A stretch of DNA of 64,000 nucleotides from contig NZ_CP017024.1 in NCBI RefSeq assembly GCF_014522265.1, positions 3,012,001 to 3,076,000 on the forward strand. The letters run 5' to 3'. The notes under the pieces are model-generated. The model saw only the letters and a program-made list of their open reading frames with translations, was not told the origin of the DNA and did not search any database. Positions 10,452-28,718 of the stretch are shown piece after piece. Origin of the DNA: Pseudomonas oryzihabitans. GTDB taxonomy: Bacteria > Pseudomonadota > Gammaproteobacteria > Pseudomonadales > Pseudomonadaceae. The first letter of the stretch is position 1. Every line of letters starts with the position of its first letter. Position numbers and translations under genes: made by a program.

Positions 10452-13973
<3,522 letters not shown>

Positions 13974-14113
13974 GTCCGAGCGCCTCGTGCGCTCCGTCCC
14001 AACCCTCGCCAGCGGCGGGTGCCGGTGATGTGGCAGGAGTCTCGACCTGTCCCGTCCGATCCCTTAAGGTAGGCGCCCCGGCCCCTGGCTCTAGATTGTA
14101 ATAACGGATGCCC

Positions 14114-15064
14114 ATGAACCCGAACTATCTCGATTTCGAACAGCCTATCGCCGATCTCCAGGCCAAGATCGAAGAACTTCGACTGGTCGGTAACGACAAT
14201 GCGCTGAACATCAGTGACGAGATCGCCCGGTTGCAGGAGAAGAGTCAGGCGCTCACCAAGAGCATCTTCAGCGACCTGTCCAGCTGGCAGGTGGCTCGTC
14301 TGGCCCGGCATCCGCTGCGTCCCTATACCCTCGACTACATCAGCTATCTGTTCAGCGATTTCGAAGAGCTGCACGGTGACCGCCACTTCGCCGACGATCC
14401 AGCCATCGTCGGTGGCATCGCCCGCCTGGAAGGTCGTCCGGTGATGATCATCGGTCACCAGAAGGGCCGTGAGGTACGCGAGAAGGTCCGCCGCAACTTC
14501 GGTATGCCGCGTCCGGAAGGCTATCGCAAGGCCTGCCGCCTGATGGAAATGGCCGAACGCTTCAAGATGCCGATCCTGACCTTTATCGACACCCCCGGGG
14601 CCTACCCGGGCATCGACGCCGAAGAGCGCGGTCAGAGCGAGGCGATCGCCTGGAACCTGCGGGTCATGGCGCGCCTCAAGACCCCCATCATCGCCACCGT
14701 GATCGGCGAGGGTGGTTCCGGTGGCGCCCTGGCCATCGGCGTCTGCGATCAGCTGAACATGCTGCAGCACTCCACCTACTCGGTGATCTCGCCGGAAGGT
14801 TGCGCCTCCATTCTGTGGAAGACCGCCGAAAAGGCCCCCGATGCCGCCGAGGCCATGGGCATCACCGCCGAGCGGCTGAAGAGCCTGAACATCGTCGACC
14901 AGGTGATCGACGAGCCCCTGGGCGGTGCCCATCGCGATCCCCAGACCATGGCCAACAGCCTGCGCAGCGCACTGCTGGAGCAGCTGGATGAACTCAAGGA
15001 CTACGACCTGCCGGCGCTGCTGGATCGTCGTTACAAGCGCCTGATGAGCTACGGCATTTCCTGA
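14114..15064 (+). CDS. accA: Acetyl-CoA carboxylase carboxyltransferase subunit alpha
   Basis: With AccD, transfers carboxyl from carboxybiotin (on AccB) to acetyl-CoA to form malonyl-CoA for fatty-acid synthesis. ATG 14114 ([11 protein letters not shown]) gives 316 residues, matching pseudomonad AccA; an ATG six bases upstream would add two residues but lies too close to the CGGA-like ribosome site. The crotonase-fold core includes the [15 protein letters not shown] and [13 protein letters not shown] motifs that form the oxyanion and CoA sites. It lies between dnaE and tilS. Confidence 0.97.
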   Translation: MNPNYLDFEQPIADLQAKIEELRLVGNDNALNISDEIARLQEKSQALTKSIFSDLSSWQVARLARHPLRPYTLDYISYLFSDFEELHGDRHFADDPAIVGGIARLEGRPVMIIGHQKGREVREKVRRNFGMPRPEGYRKACRLMEMAERFKMPILTFIDTPGAYPGIDAEERGQSEAIAWNLRVMARLKTPIIATVIGEGGSGGALAIGVCDQLNMLQHSTYSVISPEGCASILWKTAEKAPDAAEAMGITAERLKSLNIVDQVIDEPLGGAHRDPQTMANSLRSALLEQLDELKDYDLPALLDRRYKRLMSYGIS

Positions 15065-15074
15065 TACCGCGGCC

Positions 15075-16391
15075 ATGAGTCTGCTGGACCGGCTGCACGC
15101 CCGCCTGGAGCGGCAGCCGCCCACCCGTCACTGGCGAGTGGGCTTCTCCGGCGGACTCGACTCCACCGTTCTCCTGCACCTCTGCGCGCGATTGCGCGCG
15201 CGCGGCCTGCTGGTCGACCTGCAGGCGGTGCATGTGCACCACGGCCTGCAGGCCGCGGCGGATGCCTGGGTCGCGCATTGCACCCGGGTCTGCCAAGGGC
15301 TGGCCATTCCTCTCGCTATCCTGCACGTCCGCACCGATGGCGCCGCCAGTCTTGAGCGAGCCGCCCGCGAAGCGCGCTATGCCGCCTTCGCCCGGGTGCT
15401 GCCGGAGGATGGCTGCCTGGTGCTGGGCCAGCATCGTGACGATCAGCTGGAGACCCTGTTGCAGCGGCTGGTACGTGGCGCGGGTGTGAAGGGCCTCGCC
15501 GGCATGCCGGAGACCCGATCGCTGGCGGCCGGTCGCCTCTGGCGCCCGTTGCTGGACGAGCCCCGCGCCGCACTGCTGGCCTATGCCGAAGCCGAAGGGC
15601 TGGACTGGATCGAAGACCCCAGCAATGCCGATACCGGGCTGGATCGCAATTACCTGAGACACAAGGTGCTGCCACGGTTGCGCCAGCGCTGGCCAGGGGT
15701 CGATCAGGTCATGGCGCGCAGCGCCCGTCACCTGGCCGAAGCCGACGAACTGCTCGGCGAACTGGCCAGCCTGGATCTGCAGCAGGCCCGGCTCGTCGCC
15801 CAACCCTTCCCCTGGATTCCCTTGCCCAGTCTGGCCCTGGCGCCCTTGCAGCGCTTGAGCGAGGCCCGCCAGCGCAATGCCCTGCGTGCCTGGCTGGCTG
15901 CGCTGACGCGCCAGCCCGACAGCGCCCATTGGGCCGGCTGGCAGGCGGTGCGCGAGGCGGGCACGGCCAGCGATCCCGTCTGGCGCCTCGAAGGCGGCAG
16001 TGTGCGCCGTGGAGCCGGGCGGATCTGGTGGGTGCCGGACGCCTGGCAGGTCATGCCCTCTCCCCAGCCGGTCGCCGCTCGGGTCGGCACCCTGGAACTG
16101 AGGGGCAATGGCCGCCTGATCTTTACCGGGCAGGCCGTCGAAGCCGGCTGGCGAATCGGCTATCGCCAGGGCGGCGAGCGACTGGTCGTACCCGGTCGCG
16201 GCAGTCGCGATCTCAAGCGCCTGCTCAACGAGCGGGAGGTCCCGCCTTTCCTGCGCGGCCGTTTGCCGCTGCTCTGGCGAGGCGACGAACTGCTGGCCGT
16301 GGCCAATCTGCCCGGCCTGAGTGCTCTGCCAGGGGGAGGGCGGCTTGAGTGGCAGCCCGCAGACGGCATGGGTGGGTTTGAGCTGGGATGA
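15075..16391 (+). CDS. tilS: tRNA(Ile)-lysidine synthase TilS
   Basis: Attaches lysine to C34 of the CAU-anticodon isoleucine tRNA, changing its codon from AUG to AUA. The 438 residues have an N-type ATP pyrophosphatase P-loop, SGGLDST, at 25-31. HHGLQAAAD and LGQHRDDQLETLLQRL motifs follow, then the C-terminal TilS tRNA-binding domains. It starts 10 bases after accA, a common pairing in Pseudomonas. Essential in most bacteria with this decoding scheme. Confidence 0.95.
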   Translation: MSLLDRLHARLERQPPTRHWRVGFSGGLDSTVLLHLCARLRARGLLVDLQAVHVHHGLQAAADAWVAHCTRVCQGLAIPLAILHVRTDGAASLERAAREARYAAFARVLPEDGCLVLGQHRDDQLETLLQRLVRGAGVKGLAGMPETRSLAAGRLWRPLLDEPRAALLAYAEAEGLDWIEDPSNADTGLDRNYLRHKVLPRLRQRWPGVDQVMARSARHLAEADELLGELASLDLQQARLVAQPFPWIPLPSLALAPLQRLSEARQRNALRAWLAALTRQPDSAHWAGWQAVREAGTASDPVWRLEGGSVRRGAGRIWWVPDAWQVMPSPQPVAARVGTLELRGNGRLIFTGQAVEAGWRIGYRQGGERLVVPGRGSRDLKRLLNEREVPPFLRGRLPLLWRGDELLAVANLPGLSALPGGGRLEWQPADGMGGFELG

Positions 16392-16398
16392 CCTTTAG

Positions 16399-20382
<3,984 letters not shown>

Positions 20383-20398
20383 GGGCTGCGCGACCGGG

Positions 20399-20424
20399 GA
20401 GGTGCTGACTCAGGTCAGCGCCTC
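20399..20424 (+). other. GC-rich hairpin just after eno
   Basis: GAGGTGCTGAC (20399-20409) pairs with GTCAGCGCCTC (20414-20424), with one G-U pair, across a four-base loop. No U-tract follows, so it is not an intrinsic terminator. It could stabilise the 3' end of the eno message. Confidence 0.5.
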
Positions 20425-20443
20425 CCGCCACGTCCGACGGACC

Positions 20444-20496
20444 ACAGGATAGATGCCCAGTTTACAAGCGTAGAGCTGGGCTTCTATCCTGTTTTC
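20444..20496 (+). terminator. Probable intrinsic terminator downstream of eno
   Basis: ACAGGATAGA and GCCCAG (20444-20460) pair with CTGGGC and TCTATCCTGT (20476-20492), with a single T-T mismatch in the stem and a 15-base loop. A short run of four T follows. The loop is larger than usual, but the 16-bp pairing separates eno from ftsB well. Confidence 0.6.
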
Positions 20497-20548
20497 GTCT
20501 CTGCCGCCGCCTTTGCGGCATCCGCCGTCCGCGAATCCGTTATCTCCC

Positions 20549-20827
20549 ATGCGAAGTCCCTACTGGCTGTTCCCCTTCCTGCTCCTGCTGCTCGGCGGTC
20601 TTCAGTATCGCCTGTGGGTCGGTGATGGCAGCTTCGCCCAGGTGCGCGAACTCAAGCAGCAGATTGCCGACCAGAATGGTGAGAACAAGCGCCTGCTGGA
20701 GCGCAACGAGATCCTCGAAGCCGAGGTCGTCGAGCTCAAGAAAGGCATGGAGACCGTCGAGGAGCGTGCCCGCCACGAACTCGGCATGGTCAAACAAGGC
20801 GAAACCCTCTTCCTGCAATCCAAATAA
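20549..20827 (+). CDS. ftsB: Cell division protein FtsB
   Basis: Small bitopic divisome protein that forms the FtsQ-FtsB-FtsL complex and helps activate septal peptidoglycan synthesis. ATG 20549 gives 92 residues: a short cytoplasmic start, one membrane helix (about 4-21), and a periplasmic Leu/Glu-rich coiled coil (about 28-70). The HELGMVKQGETLF motif at the end is typical of FtsB. An upstream in-frame ATG would add 12 residues before the membrane helix and is not favoured. The stop overlaps the ispD ATG (TAATG). Confidence 0.94.
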   Translation: MRSPYWLFPFLLLLLGGLQYRLWVGDGSFAQVRELKQQIADQNGENKRLLERNEILEAEVVELKKGMETVEERARHELGMVKQGETLFLQSK

Positions 20828-21528
20828 TGTCCCTCCTGCCTTCCTTCTGGGCGGTCATCCCCGCCGCGGGCGTGGGTGCGCGGATGCGTGCCGACCGACC
20901 CAAGCAATACCTCGACCTGTGCGGCCGCAGTCTGCTGGAGCGCACCCTCGACTGTTTTCTCGACCACCCGCGCCTGCGCGGCCTGGCGGTGAGCCTGGCG
21001 CCGGAAGACCCCTGGTGGCCGACGCTGGCCTGCGCCCGCGATGCCCGCATCCTGCGCGCACCGGGCGGTCGCGAGCGCGCCGACTCGGTACTCGGTGGCC
21101 TGCTGCTGCTGAGCGAGCAGGGCGCCACCGACGGCGACTGGGTGCTGGTGCACGATGCCGCGCGACCCAATCTCTGTCGCGAGGATCTGGACCGGCTGCT
21201 GGCCGAACTGGCCCAGGACCCGGTGGGTGGCCTCCTGGGCGTGCCGGCACGGGATACCCTCAAGCGCGTTGGCCGCGATGGCCGGGTGAGCGAAACCGTG
21301 GATCGCAGCCAGGTCTGGCTGGCCTATACGCCGCAGATGTTTCGCCTCGGTGCCCTGCGTGACGCCCTGAGCGCCGGCCTGGCTGCGGGCGCTGCCATCA
21401 CCGATGAGGCGTCGGCGATGGAATGGGCCGGTCATGCGCCGCGCCTGGTCGAAGGCCGCGCGGACAACATCAAGGTCACCACCCCCGAAGACCTGCAGCG
21501 GCTGCAACAGGTCTTCGCCGAGGCCTAG
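20827..21528 (+). CDS. ispD: 2-C-methyl-D-erythritol 4-phosphate cytidylyltransferase
   Basis: MEP-pathway enzyme that adds CMP to MEP. The 233-residue Rossmann-like nucleotidyltransferase has the CTP-binding loop IPAAGVGARM near the N-terminus, the VHDAARPNL motif, and the substrate-binding DEASAMEWAG and NIKVTTPEDL stretches. It is fused to ftsB by overlapping stop and start. It is the second of three MEP-pathway genes in the window (ispC, ispD, ispF); unlike in many bacteria, ispD and ispF are separated by the formaldehyde genes. Confidence 0.96.
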   Translation: MSLLPSFWAVIPAAGVGARMRADRPKQYLDLCGRSLLERTLDCFLDHPRLRGLAVSLAPEDPWWPTLACARDARILRAPGGRERADSVLGGLLLLSEQGATDGDWVLVHDAARPNLCREDLDRLLAELAQDPVGGLLGVPARDTLKRVGRDGRVSETVDRSQVWLAYTPQMFRLGALRDALSAGLAAGAAITDEASAMEWAGHAPRLVEGRADNIKVTTPEDLQRLQQVFAEA

Positions 21529-21576
21529 GACCCAGGCCCGCAGTGGCCCATCGCTGAAAAGACTCGCTCGCTGCGC

Positions 21577-22476
21577 TCAATCCACTGGGTGGCGAGCCCC
21601 TGGGCGCGGGGTGCCCAGGCCCTGCTTGAGGTGTTCCACCAGCAGGCGAATCTTCGGCGAGAGAAAGCGCCGCTGCGGATAAAGCGCCCAGACCGCGCTA
21701 TTGGGCGGCTGACGATTGTCCAGCAGGGCGCGCAGCTCGCCGCGGGCCAGATGCGGCTGCACGTAGTAATCCGGCAGCTGGCAGAGGCCGAAGCCACGCA
21801 GGGCAGCGTCGAGCACCGCCTGGCCGCTGTTGCAGCGCCAGGAGCCCTGGACCCGGTGCAGCACCTCGCGCTCGTTTTCGCGAAAGCTCCAGATATCGCT
21901 GGTACCCACCAGGCAACGATGGCGACTCAACTCGGACAGGGTATGGGGCGCACCGAAGCGCTCCAGATAGCTCGGCGCGGCGCACAGATAGAGCTCCCGT
22001 GGTGCCAGGCGCGTCGCTACCAGACGCGAGTCGGCCAGGCGGCCCAGGCGGATGGCCAGATCGTAGCCCTCGTGCAGCAGGTCGACGGTGCGGTTGGTCA
22101 GGTCCAGTTCCAGACTCACCTCGGGATGGCGGGCGAGAAAATCGTTGACCAGGGGCACGACGAAGCGTTCGCCATAGGTCACGGCGCAGGTCATGCGGAT
22201 CAGCCCCTTGGGCTGGCTGGAGAGATCGCTGACCTCGCGCAGGGCTTCGTCGCGTGCCTCCTGCAGGCGGCGGCAGTGCTGGAGAAATGTGTGACCGGCT
22301 TCGGTGAGGGCGACGCTGCGGGTGCTGCGATAGAGCAGACGCGCCTGCAGACGCTCCTCCAGCCTTGCCACCTGACGGCTGACGTGGGACGTGGAGGTGC
22401 CCAGGCGATCGGCGGCCTGACCAAAGTGCAGGGTGTTCGCCACCGCGACGAACTCATCGATACCCTCCCAACCCAT
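21577..22476 (-). CDS. gfnR: LysR-type regulator of glutathione-dependent formaldehyde detoxification (GfnR-like)
   Basis: LysR-family transcription factor of 299 residues: a winged helix-turn-helix at about 1-60 (WEGIDEFVAVANTLHFGQAA) and a two-lobed effector-binding domain. It is divergent from adhC with a 104-base intergenic region, the classic position for a LysR regulator of its neighbour. The same order (PA3630-adhC-fghA) occurs in P. aeruginosa, where the gene is named gfnR. Two tandem ATGs exist at 22479 and 22476; the second has better spacing from the AGGGA site. The specific ligand is inferred from context, not from sequence. Confidence 0.88.
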   Translation of the reverse strand: MGWEGIDEFVAVANTLHFGQAADRLGTSTSHVSRQVARLEERLQARLLYRSTRSVALTEAGHTFLQHCRRLQEARDEALREVSDLSSQPKGLIRMTCAVTYGERFVVPLVNDFLARHPEVSLELDLTNRTVDLLHEGYDLAIRLGRLADSRLVATRLAPRELYLCAAPSYLERFGAPHTLSELSRHRCLVGTSDIWSFRENEREVLHRVQGSWRCNSGQAVLDAALRGFGLCQLPDYYVQPHLARGELRALLDNRQPPNSAVWALYPQRRFLSPKIRLLVEHLKQGLGTPRPGARHPVD

Positions 22477-22547
22477 CATTGTTTCCCTGTGGCAAAAATG
22501 AATTCCAGTATGCCCGATTGTTCCAGGATTTCTGGCGTCTAAACTGA

Positions 22548-23693
<1,146 letters not shown>

Positions 23694-23738
23694 TCACCAG
23701 GCGGGCGCCCAGGGGCGCCCCCTGTTCGGGAGATGACC

Positions 23739-24587
23739 ATGAGTCTCGAACTGCTCTCCAGCAACAAGAGTTTCGGCGGCTGGCACAAGCGCTATCGCCA
23801 TCGCGCGCGCAGTCTCGACTGCGACATGACCTTTGCCGTCTACCTGCCGCCGCAGGCGGAAGCCCGTAGCGACCTGCCGGTGCTCTACTGGCTGTCGGGG
23901 CTGACCTGCACCGACGAGAACTTCATGCAGAAAGCTGGCGCCCAGCGCCTGGCGGCCGAGCTGGGCCTGGTGCTGGTGGCGCCGGACACCAGTCCGCGCG
24001 GCGAAGGCGTACCGGACGACCCCGAAAAGGCCTGGGACTTCGGCCTGGGCGCCGGCTTCTACATCAATGCCACCCAGCAGCCCTGGGCCAAGCATTACCG
24101 CATGCACGACTATGTGGTGGAGGAGCTGCCGGCGCTGATCGAGGCCAACTTCCCGGTCTCGGATCGCCGCGGCGTCAGCGGTCATTCCATGGGCGGCCAC
24201 GGGGCCCTGATCTGCGCCCTGCGGCATCCGGGTCGCTATCGTTCGGTGTCGGCCTTCTCGCCCATCGTCAATCCGCTGGATTGTCCCTGGGGGCACAAGG
24301 CGTTCTCCCACTACCTGGGTGACGACCGCAGCAGCTGGGCGGAGTGGGATGCCTGCGCGCTGCTGGCCAAGGCCGAGGAGCGCCTGCCGCTGCTGGTCGA
24401 CCAGGGTGAGCAGGACAGCTTCCTCGCCGAACAGCTCAAGCCCCAGGCCCTGCAGCGGGCGGCGGAAGCCACGGGTCATCCGCTGGAACTGCGGCTGCAG
24501 CCAGGCTATGACCACAGCTATTTCTTCGTCGCCAGCTTCATCGACGACCACCTGCGGCATCACGCGGCGGCCCTGTCGACCTCGTAA
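23739..24587 (+). CDS. fghA: S-formylglutathione hydrolase
   Basis: Esterase D-type alpha/beta hydrolase that splits S-formylglutathione into formate and glutathione, finishing formaldehyde detoxification after AdhC. The 282 residues contain the nucleophile Ser in [10 protein letters not shown] (near residue 148), an acid residue in [11 protein letters not shown], and the His in [11 protein letters not shown] 23739 is preferred to the ATG six bases earlier because it is properly spaced from the GGAG site. It lies 45 bases after adhC on the same strand. Confidence 0.96.
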   Translation: MSLELLSSNKSFGGWHKRYRHRARSLDCDMTFAVYLPPQAEARSDLPVLYWLSGLTCTDENFMQKAGAQRLAAELGLVLVAPDTSPRGEGVPDDPEKAWDFGLGAGFYINATQQPWAKHYRMHDYVVEELPALIEANFPVSDRRGVSGHSMGGHGALICALRHPGRYRSVSAFSPIVNPLDCPWGHKAFSHYLGDDRSSWAEWDACALLAKAEERLPLLVDQGEQDSFLAEQLKPQALQRAAEATGHPLELRLQPGYDHSYFFVASFIDDHLRHHAAALSTS

Positions 24588-24620
24588 GGGCGACGGCGCC
24601 TGTCCACAGCCGGTAGAATC

Positions 24621-24646
24621 GACGCCCTGTCATTTTCCAGGGCGTC
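24621..24646 (+). other. Hairpin in the ispF leader
   Basis: GACGCCCTG (24621-24629) pairs perfectly with CAGGGCGTC (24638-24646) across an eight-base loop, ending seven bases before the ispF ATG. The only purine-rich stretch that could act as a ribosome site (AGGG) lies inside the 3' arm. Confidence 0.45.
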
Positions 24647-24653
24647 TCTGTTC

Positions 24654-25127
24654 ATGCGCATAGGTCACGGTTTCGACGTTCACGCCTTTGGCGAGGGCGA
24701 CTTCATTACCCTCGGTGGCATTCGTATTCCCCACCACCACGGCCTGGTTGCCCACTCCGATGGCGACGTGCTGCTGCATGCCCTGGCCGATGCCCTGCTG
24801 GGTGCGGCCGCCCTGGGCGACATCGGCAAGCATTTCCCCGATACCGATCCGCGCTTCAAGGGCGCCGACAGCCGGGTGCTCCTGCGCCATGTGGTCGAGC
24901 TGGTCCGTGAACAGGGCTGGAAGGTCGGTAACGTCGACGGCACCATCGCCGCCCAGGCGCCCAAGATGGCGCCGCACATTGAGGCCATGCGCCAGGCCAT
25001 CGCCGAGGACCTGCAGGTCGAGCTGGGCCAGGTCAACGTCAAGGCCACCACCACCGAGCGTCTGGGTTTCGTCGGGCGCGAAGAGGGCATCGCCGTGCAC
25101 GCCGTGGCCCTGCTGTTGCCACTATGA
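24654..25127 (+). CDS. ispF: 2-C-methyl-D-erythritol 2,4-cyclodiphosphate synthase
   Basis: MEP-pathway enzyme that cyclises CDP-ME 2-phosphate. The 157-residue trimeric protein has the zinc and substrate motifs [13 protein letters not shown] at the start, [19 protein letters not shown], and [18 protein letters not shown]. Its last codons overlap the truD start by four bases. It begins the ispF-truD-surE-pcm-nlpD-rpoS run, a highly conserved order in gammaproteobacteria. Confidence 0.97.
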   Translation: MRIGHGFDVHAFGEGDFITLGGIRIPHHHGLVAHSDGDVLLHALADALLGAAALGDIGKHFPDTDPRFKGADSRVLLRHVVELVREQGWKVGNVDGTIAAQAPKMAPHIEAMRQAIAEDLQVELGQVNVKATTTERLGFVGREEGIAVHAVALLLPL

Positions 25128-26182
25128 CCGAAGACCAGCTGCTCGGGCCGCGCGCCCATGGCGAGCCCTGCGGCCAGGCGATTCTCAAGGCCAGTGCCGA
25201 GGACTTTCAGGTGGACGAGGTGCTGGACATCCCGCTGAGCGGTGATGGCGAGCACCTCTGGCTGTGGGTCGAGAAGCGCGGCCTCAACACCGAGGAAGCC
25301 GTGCGCCGCCTGGCGCGTGCCGCCGGGGTGCCGCAGCGGGCGATCAGCTACGCCGGCCTCAAGGATCGCCAGGCCCTGACCCGCCAGTGGTTCAGCCTGC
25401 ACCTGCCCGGCAAGGCCGATCCGGACCTGGCGGCCGCCTGCGACGAGACGCTGGTGATCCTCCAGCAGGGTCGGCACCGGCGCAAGCTGCAGCGGGGCGC
25501 CCATGCCGCCAATGGCTTCCGCCTGCGCCTGACCGGGCTCCAGGCCGATGCCGCGCTGCTGGAGGCGCGGCTGCAGGCCATCGCTACCGGCGGCGTACCC
25601 AACTATTTCGGCCCGCAGCGCTTCGGCTACCAGGGCGGCAATCTGGCCGACGCCCAGGCGTGTGCTCGCGAGCAGCGTCTGCCCGAACAGCGCAACCGGC
25701 GTTCACGGACGCTGTCCGCCGCGCGCAGCTGGCTGTTCAATCAGGTGCTGGCCGAACGGATCGCCGACAACTCCTGGAATCAGGCGCAGGAGGGCGATCT
25801 GCTGGCCTTCACCGACAGCCGCAGCCACTTTCCGGCGACCGCCGCCGATCTGGCGGATCCGCGCCTGGCGGCGCTCGATCTGCACCCCACGGGCCCGCTG
25901 TGGGGCGCCGGTGAATCCCTGGTGCAGGGTCCGGCCGCGGCCCTGGAACAGGAGGTGGCCAGGGCCGCCGGAGAGCTGCCCGCCTGGCTGGCCGGTGCCG
26001 GCCTCTCGCATGAACGGCGCATCCTGCGCCTCCCCATCGGCGGCCTGACGTGGCATTATCCCGCTCCTGACATTCTGCAACTCGAATTCGTCCTGCCGGC
26101 CGGCTGTTTTGCCACCGCAGTGGTTCGCGAGCTGGTAACGCTTGGCGAGGCAGGGCAGACGGAACATCCATGCGACTTCTGA
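25124..26182 (+). CDS. truD: tRNA pseudouridine(13) synthase TruD
   Basis: Forms pseudouridine at position 13 of glutamate tRNAs. The 352-residue protein carries the catalytic Asp in the [20 protein letters not shown] motif and the FGPQRFG motif, both diagnostic of TruD. The start overlaps ispF and the end overlaps surE, so these genes are very probably co-translated. Confidence 0.96.
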   Translation: MTEDQLLGPRAHGEPCGQAILKASAEDFQVDEVLDIPLSGDGEHLWLWVEKRGLNTEEAVRRLARAAGVPQRAISYAGLKDRQALTRQWFSLHLPGKADPDLAAACDETLVILQQGRHRRKLQRGAHAANGFRLRLTGLQADAALLEARLQAIATGGVPNYFGPQRFGYQGGNLADAQACAREQRLPEQRNRRSRTLSAARSWLFNQVLAERIADNSWNQAQEGDLLAFTDSRSHFPATAADLADPRLAALDLHPTGPLWGAGESLVQGPAAALEQEVARAAGELPAWLAGAGLSHERRILRLPIGGLTWHYPAPDILQLEFVLPAGCFATAVVRELVTLGEAGQTEHPCDF

Positions 26183-26925
26183 TCGCCAACGACGATGGGG
26201 TGCTGGCCCCCGGTATCGCCGCGCTGCATGCCGCGCTCTCCGCCCGTGCGGACTACGAGTGCCAGGTAGTCGCGCCGCTCTATGACATGAGCGGCGTGAG
26301 CAGTGCCCTGACGCTGGACCGCCCCCTGCATCCGCAGCGCCTGCCCAACGGCTTCCTGGGCGTCAACGGCACGCCTACCGATTGCGTTCACCTCGGCCTC
26401 AATGGCCTGTTGGAAGCTACGCCGGACATGGTGGTGGCCGGGATCAACCTGGGCGCCAATCTTGGCGACGACGTCCTCTATTCCGGTACCGTGGCCGCGG
26501 CCATGGAAGGGCGTTTTCTCAACCGCCCGGCGCTGGCCTTCTCGCTGGTGTCGCGCAGTGCCGACAACATGGCGGTCGCGACCGAGATCGCCGCCCGTAT
26601 CGTGGCCTTGCACGAGCGCTTCGATCTGCCGCCGCGCACCGTCCTCAACGTCAACATCCCGGATCTGCCGCTTGCGCAGATCAAGGGGCTGCAGCTGACC
26701 CGTCTGGGTCATCGCGCCCAGGCCAAGCCGCCGGTGCGCGAGGTCAATCCGCGTGGCAAGGCGGGCTACTGGATCTCGGTTTCCGGCGATGCGGTGGATG
26801 GCGGACCGGGCACCGACTTCCATGCCGTGCTGGAAGGCTATGTCTCGGTGACGCCACTGCAGTTCGATCGCACCTTCCGCGAGGGTTTCGCCGGCCTGCA
26901 GGCACTGACGGAGCTGCTGGCATGA
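26170..26925 (+). CDS. surE: 5'/3'-nucleotidase SurE
   Basis: Metal-dependent survival phosphatase acting on nucleoside monophosphates. The 251 residues start with the metal-binding [14 protein letters not shown] and contain the [11 protein letters not shown] and [20 protein letters not shown] motifs. It is part of the stationary-phase gene group upstream of rpoS. The beginning overlaps truD by 13 bases and the stop overlaps a possible pcm start. Confidence 0.97.
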   Translation: MRLLIANDDGVLAPGIAALHAALSARADYECQVVAPLYDMSGVSSALTLDRPLHPQRLPNGFLGVNGTPTDCVHLGLNGLLEATPDMVVAGINLGANLGDDVLYSGTVAAAMEGRFLNRPALAFSLVSRSADNMAVATEIAARIVALHERFDLPPRTVLNVNIPDLPLAQIKGLQLTRLGHRAQAKPPVREVNPRGKAGYWISVSGDAVDGGPGTDFHAVLEGYVSVTPLQFDRTFREGFAGLQALTELLA

Positions 26926-27602
26926 CTCAGGGGCAAGAGCATATGCAAAGACACGGCATCGGCATGACCTCCCAGCGCACCCGGGAGCGCCTCATCCAGC
27001 GCCTCTACGAAGAGGGGCTGTCCAACGCCCAGGTGCTGGAGGTGATCCGCCGTACGCCGCGTCACCTGTTCGTCGACGAGGCCCTGGCCCATCGCGCCTA
27101 CGAAGACACGGCGCTGCCCATCGGCCACAACCAGACCATTTCCCAGCCGTTCATGGTGGCGCGCATGACCGAGCTGCTGCTCGCCGGCGGTCCGCTGGAC
27201 AAGGTCATGGAGATCGGCACCGGCTCCGGCTACCAGACCGCCATCTTGGCGCAGACCGTGGAGCGGGTGTTTTCCGTGGAGCGCATCCAGTCGCTGCAGG
27301 ACAGAGCCAAGGAGCGTCTGCTCGAACTCAATCTGCGCAACGTGGTGTTTCGCTGGGGCGATGGCTGGGAAGGCTGGCCGGCGCTGGCGCCCTACAACGG
27401 CATCATCGTCACCGCCGCGGCGCGGGAAGTGCCCCAGGCGCTGCTCGACCAGCTGGCACCCGGCGGTCGCCTGGTGATCCCGGTAGGCGTCGACGAGGAG
27501 CAGAAGCTCCTGCTGATCGTGCGCGAAGCCGAAGGCTTCGTCCGCCACGAACTCAATGCCGTCCGTTTCGTGCCCCTGCTCAATGGACCCCTGGCCCAGT
27601 GA
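26922..27602 (+). CDS. pcm: Protein-L-isoaspartate O-methyltransferase
   Basis: SAM-dependent repair enzyme that methylates isoaspartyl residues in aged proteins. The core ([18 protein letters not shown] onward) matches pseudomonad Pcm and has the SAM motif [15 protein letters not shown]. Three in-frame ATGs are possible. The one at 26922 overlaps the surE stop, those at 26943 and 26964 are further in, and 26964 gives the ~212-residue form I know from P. aeruginosa. I list the longest because of the ATGA overlap; the start is uncertain by 14 residues. Confidence 0.95.
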   Translation: MTQGQEHMQRHGIGMTSQRTRERLIQRLYEEGLSNAQVLEVIRRTPRHLFVDEALAHRAYEDTALPIGHNQTISQPFMVARMTELLLAGGPLDKVMEIGTGSGYQTAILAQTVERVFSVERIQSLQDRAKERLLELNLRNVVFRWGDGWEGWPALAPYNGIIVTAAAREVPQALLDQLAPGGRLVIPVGVDEEQKLLLIVREAEGFVRHELNAVRFVPLLNGPLAQ

Positions 27603-27715
27603 GCGACAGGGAACGTTACCCCGGTACCGCGCTCCAAGGCTGCCTGGCGGCTGCGGCCGCTTGAGGCCGGCGGGATGGCCGGACGGTAGATGATCAGACT
27701 CTGCGGGAGGAACGG

Positions 27716-28608
27716 GTGAAGGCCCGAGCGCAAGGATTTCCAGGACGAGGGCGTTCAGGCTGGCTGGCGGGGATGCTCGTGGCTCTGCTGCTGGCGGGCT
27801 GTTCGAGCAACGGCTCGCGAGCGCCGGTGGTCGACCGCGGCGATGGCCGCAGCAGCGTACCCCAGGTCACTTCCGGGCAGTATCGCGTCAAGCGCGGTGA
27901 CACCCTGTTCTCCATCGCCTCCCGCAATGGTTGGGAATGGCGTGCCCTGGCAGCCCAGAACGGCCTCGGGGCACCCTATGTCATCCATGTCGGCCAGGTC
28001 ATCCGTTTCGGCAGCGGTTCCAGCGCCAGTGGTTCCAGTCGCATCATCCGTCGACCGGCCACGGTAGCTTCTGCTCCGGCACCCGGCACTCCGGTGGCGA
28101 CACCAGTGCCCATCCTGCCGCCCGTCACCTCCAGTCCCACTGTCGCCACCCCGGTGGTGACCCCCAATCTGCCCGCCGCGCCCCCGCCGACGCCGGTAAC
28201 GCCCGCTCAGACGCCGACCCGTGATGTCCCCAATCCGCATCCGGTTGGGCCTGGCCGACGAAAGGTACGTTGATCAGCCGCTTCTCGGCCAGCAGCAGCC
28301 TAAACAAGGGAATAGACATCGCCGGGCAGGAAGGTCAGCCCGTGATGGCCGCTGCCGACGGTACCGTGGTCTATGCGGGAAATGGTCTACGGGGTTATGG
28401 TGAACTGGTTATCGTCAAACACAGCGAAACCTACGTTAGTGCCTACGGTCACAATCGTAGGTTGATGGTTCGGGAAGGTGAGCGTGTCAAGATAGGGCAG
28501 ACGATTGCCGAGATGGGTTCGACCGGGACTGATCGGGTCAAGCTCCATTTCGAGATTCGCCGTCAGGGCAAGCCGGTGGATCCCTTGCAGTTTTTGCCCA
28601 ATCGCTGA
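27716..28608 (+). pseudogene. nlpD: NlpD-type LysM/LytM lipoprotein, frame broken by a one-base loss near 28228-28231
   Basis: Outer-membrane lipoprotein that activates the septal amidase AmiC. GTG 27716 follows GGAGGAAC. The lipobox is LLAGC (modified Cys near residue 29), and a LysM domain (YRVKRGDTLFSIASRNGW) is followed by a Pro/Thr/Ala-rich linker. The frame then fails: the LytM (M23) domain lies in another frame up to 28608. Adding one C to the CCCC run at 28228-28231 restores an uninterrupted ~297-residue protein reading [12 protein letters not shown]. The M23 zinc ligands are replaced (LNKGID and VKLHFEIR), as expected for a non-catalytic activator. The rpoS promoter usually lies inside this gene. 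Confidence 0.88.
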
Positions 28609-28718
28609 TTCGCTAGGCGCCGACTCGATCCCGCAGCTTTTTTGGGGCGAGTCATGGCGCATCGGCAACGTATCGATACGCCCTGGCTCGAAGCGCAGAC
28701 GAGCAAGGGTTACTCAAG

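Noticed and set aside
20444-20492. Considered as a riboswitch or leader for ftsB
   Set aside because: The element is a simple long hairpin followed by T residues right after eno, which fits a terminator; no conserved aptamer pattern is recognisable.
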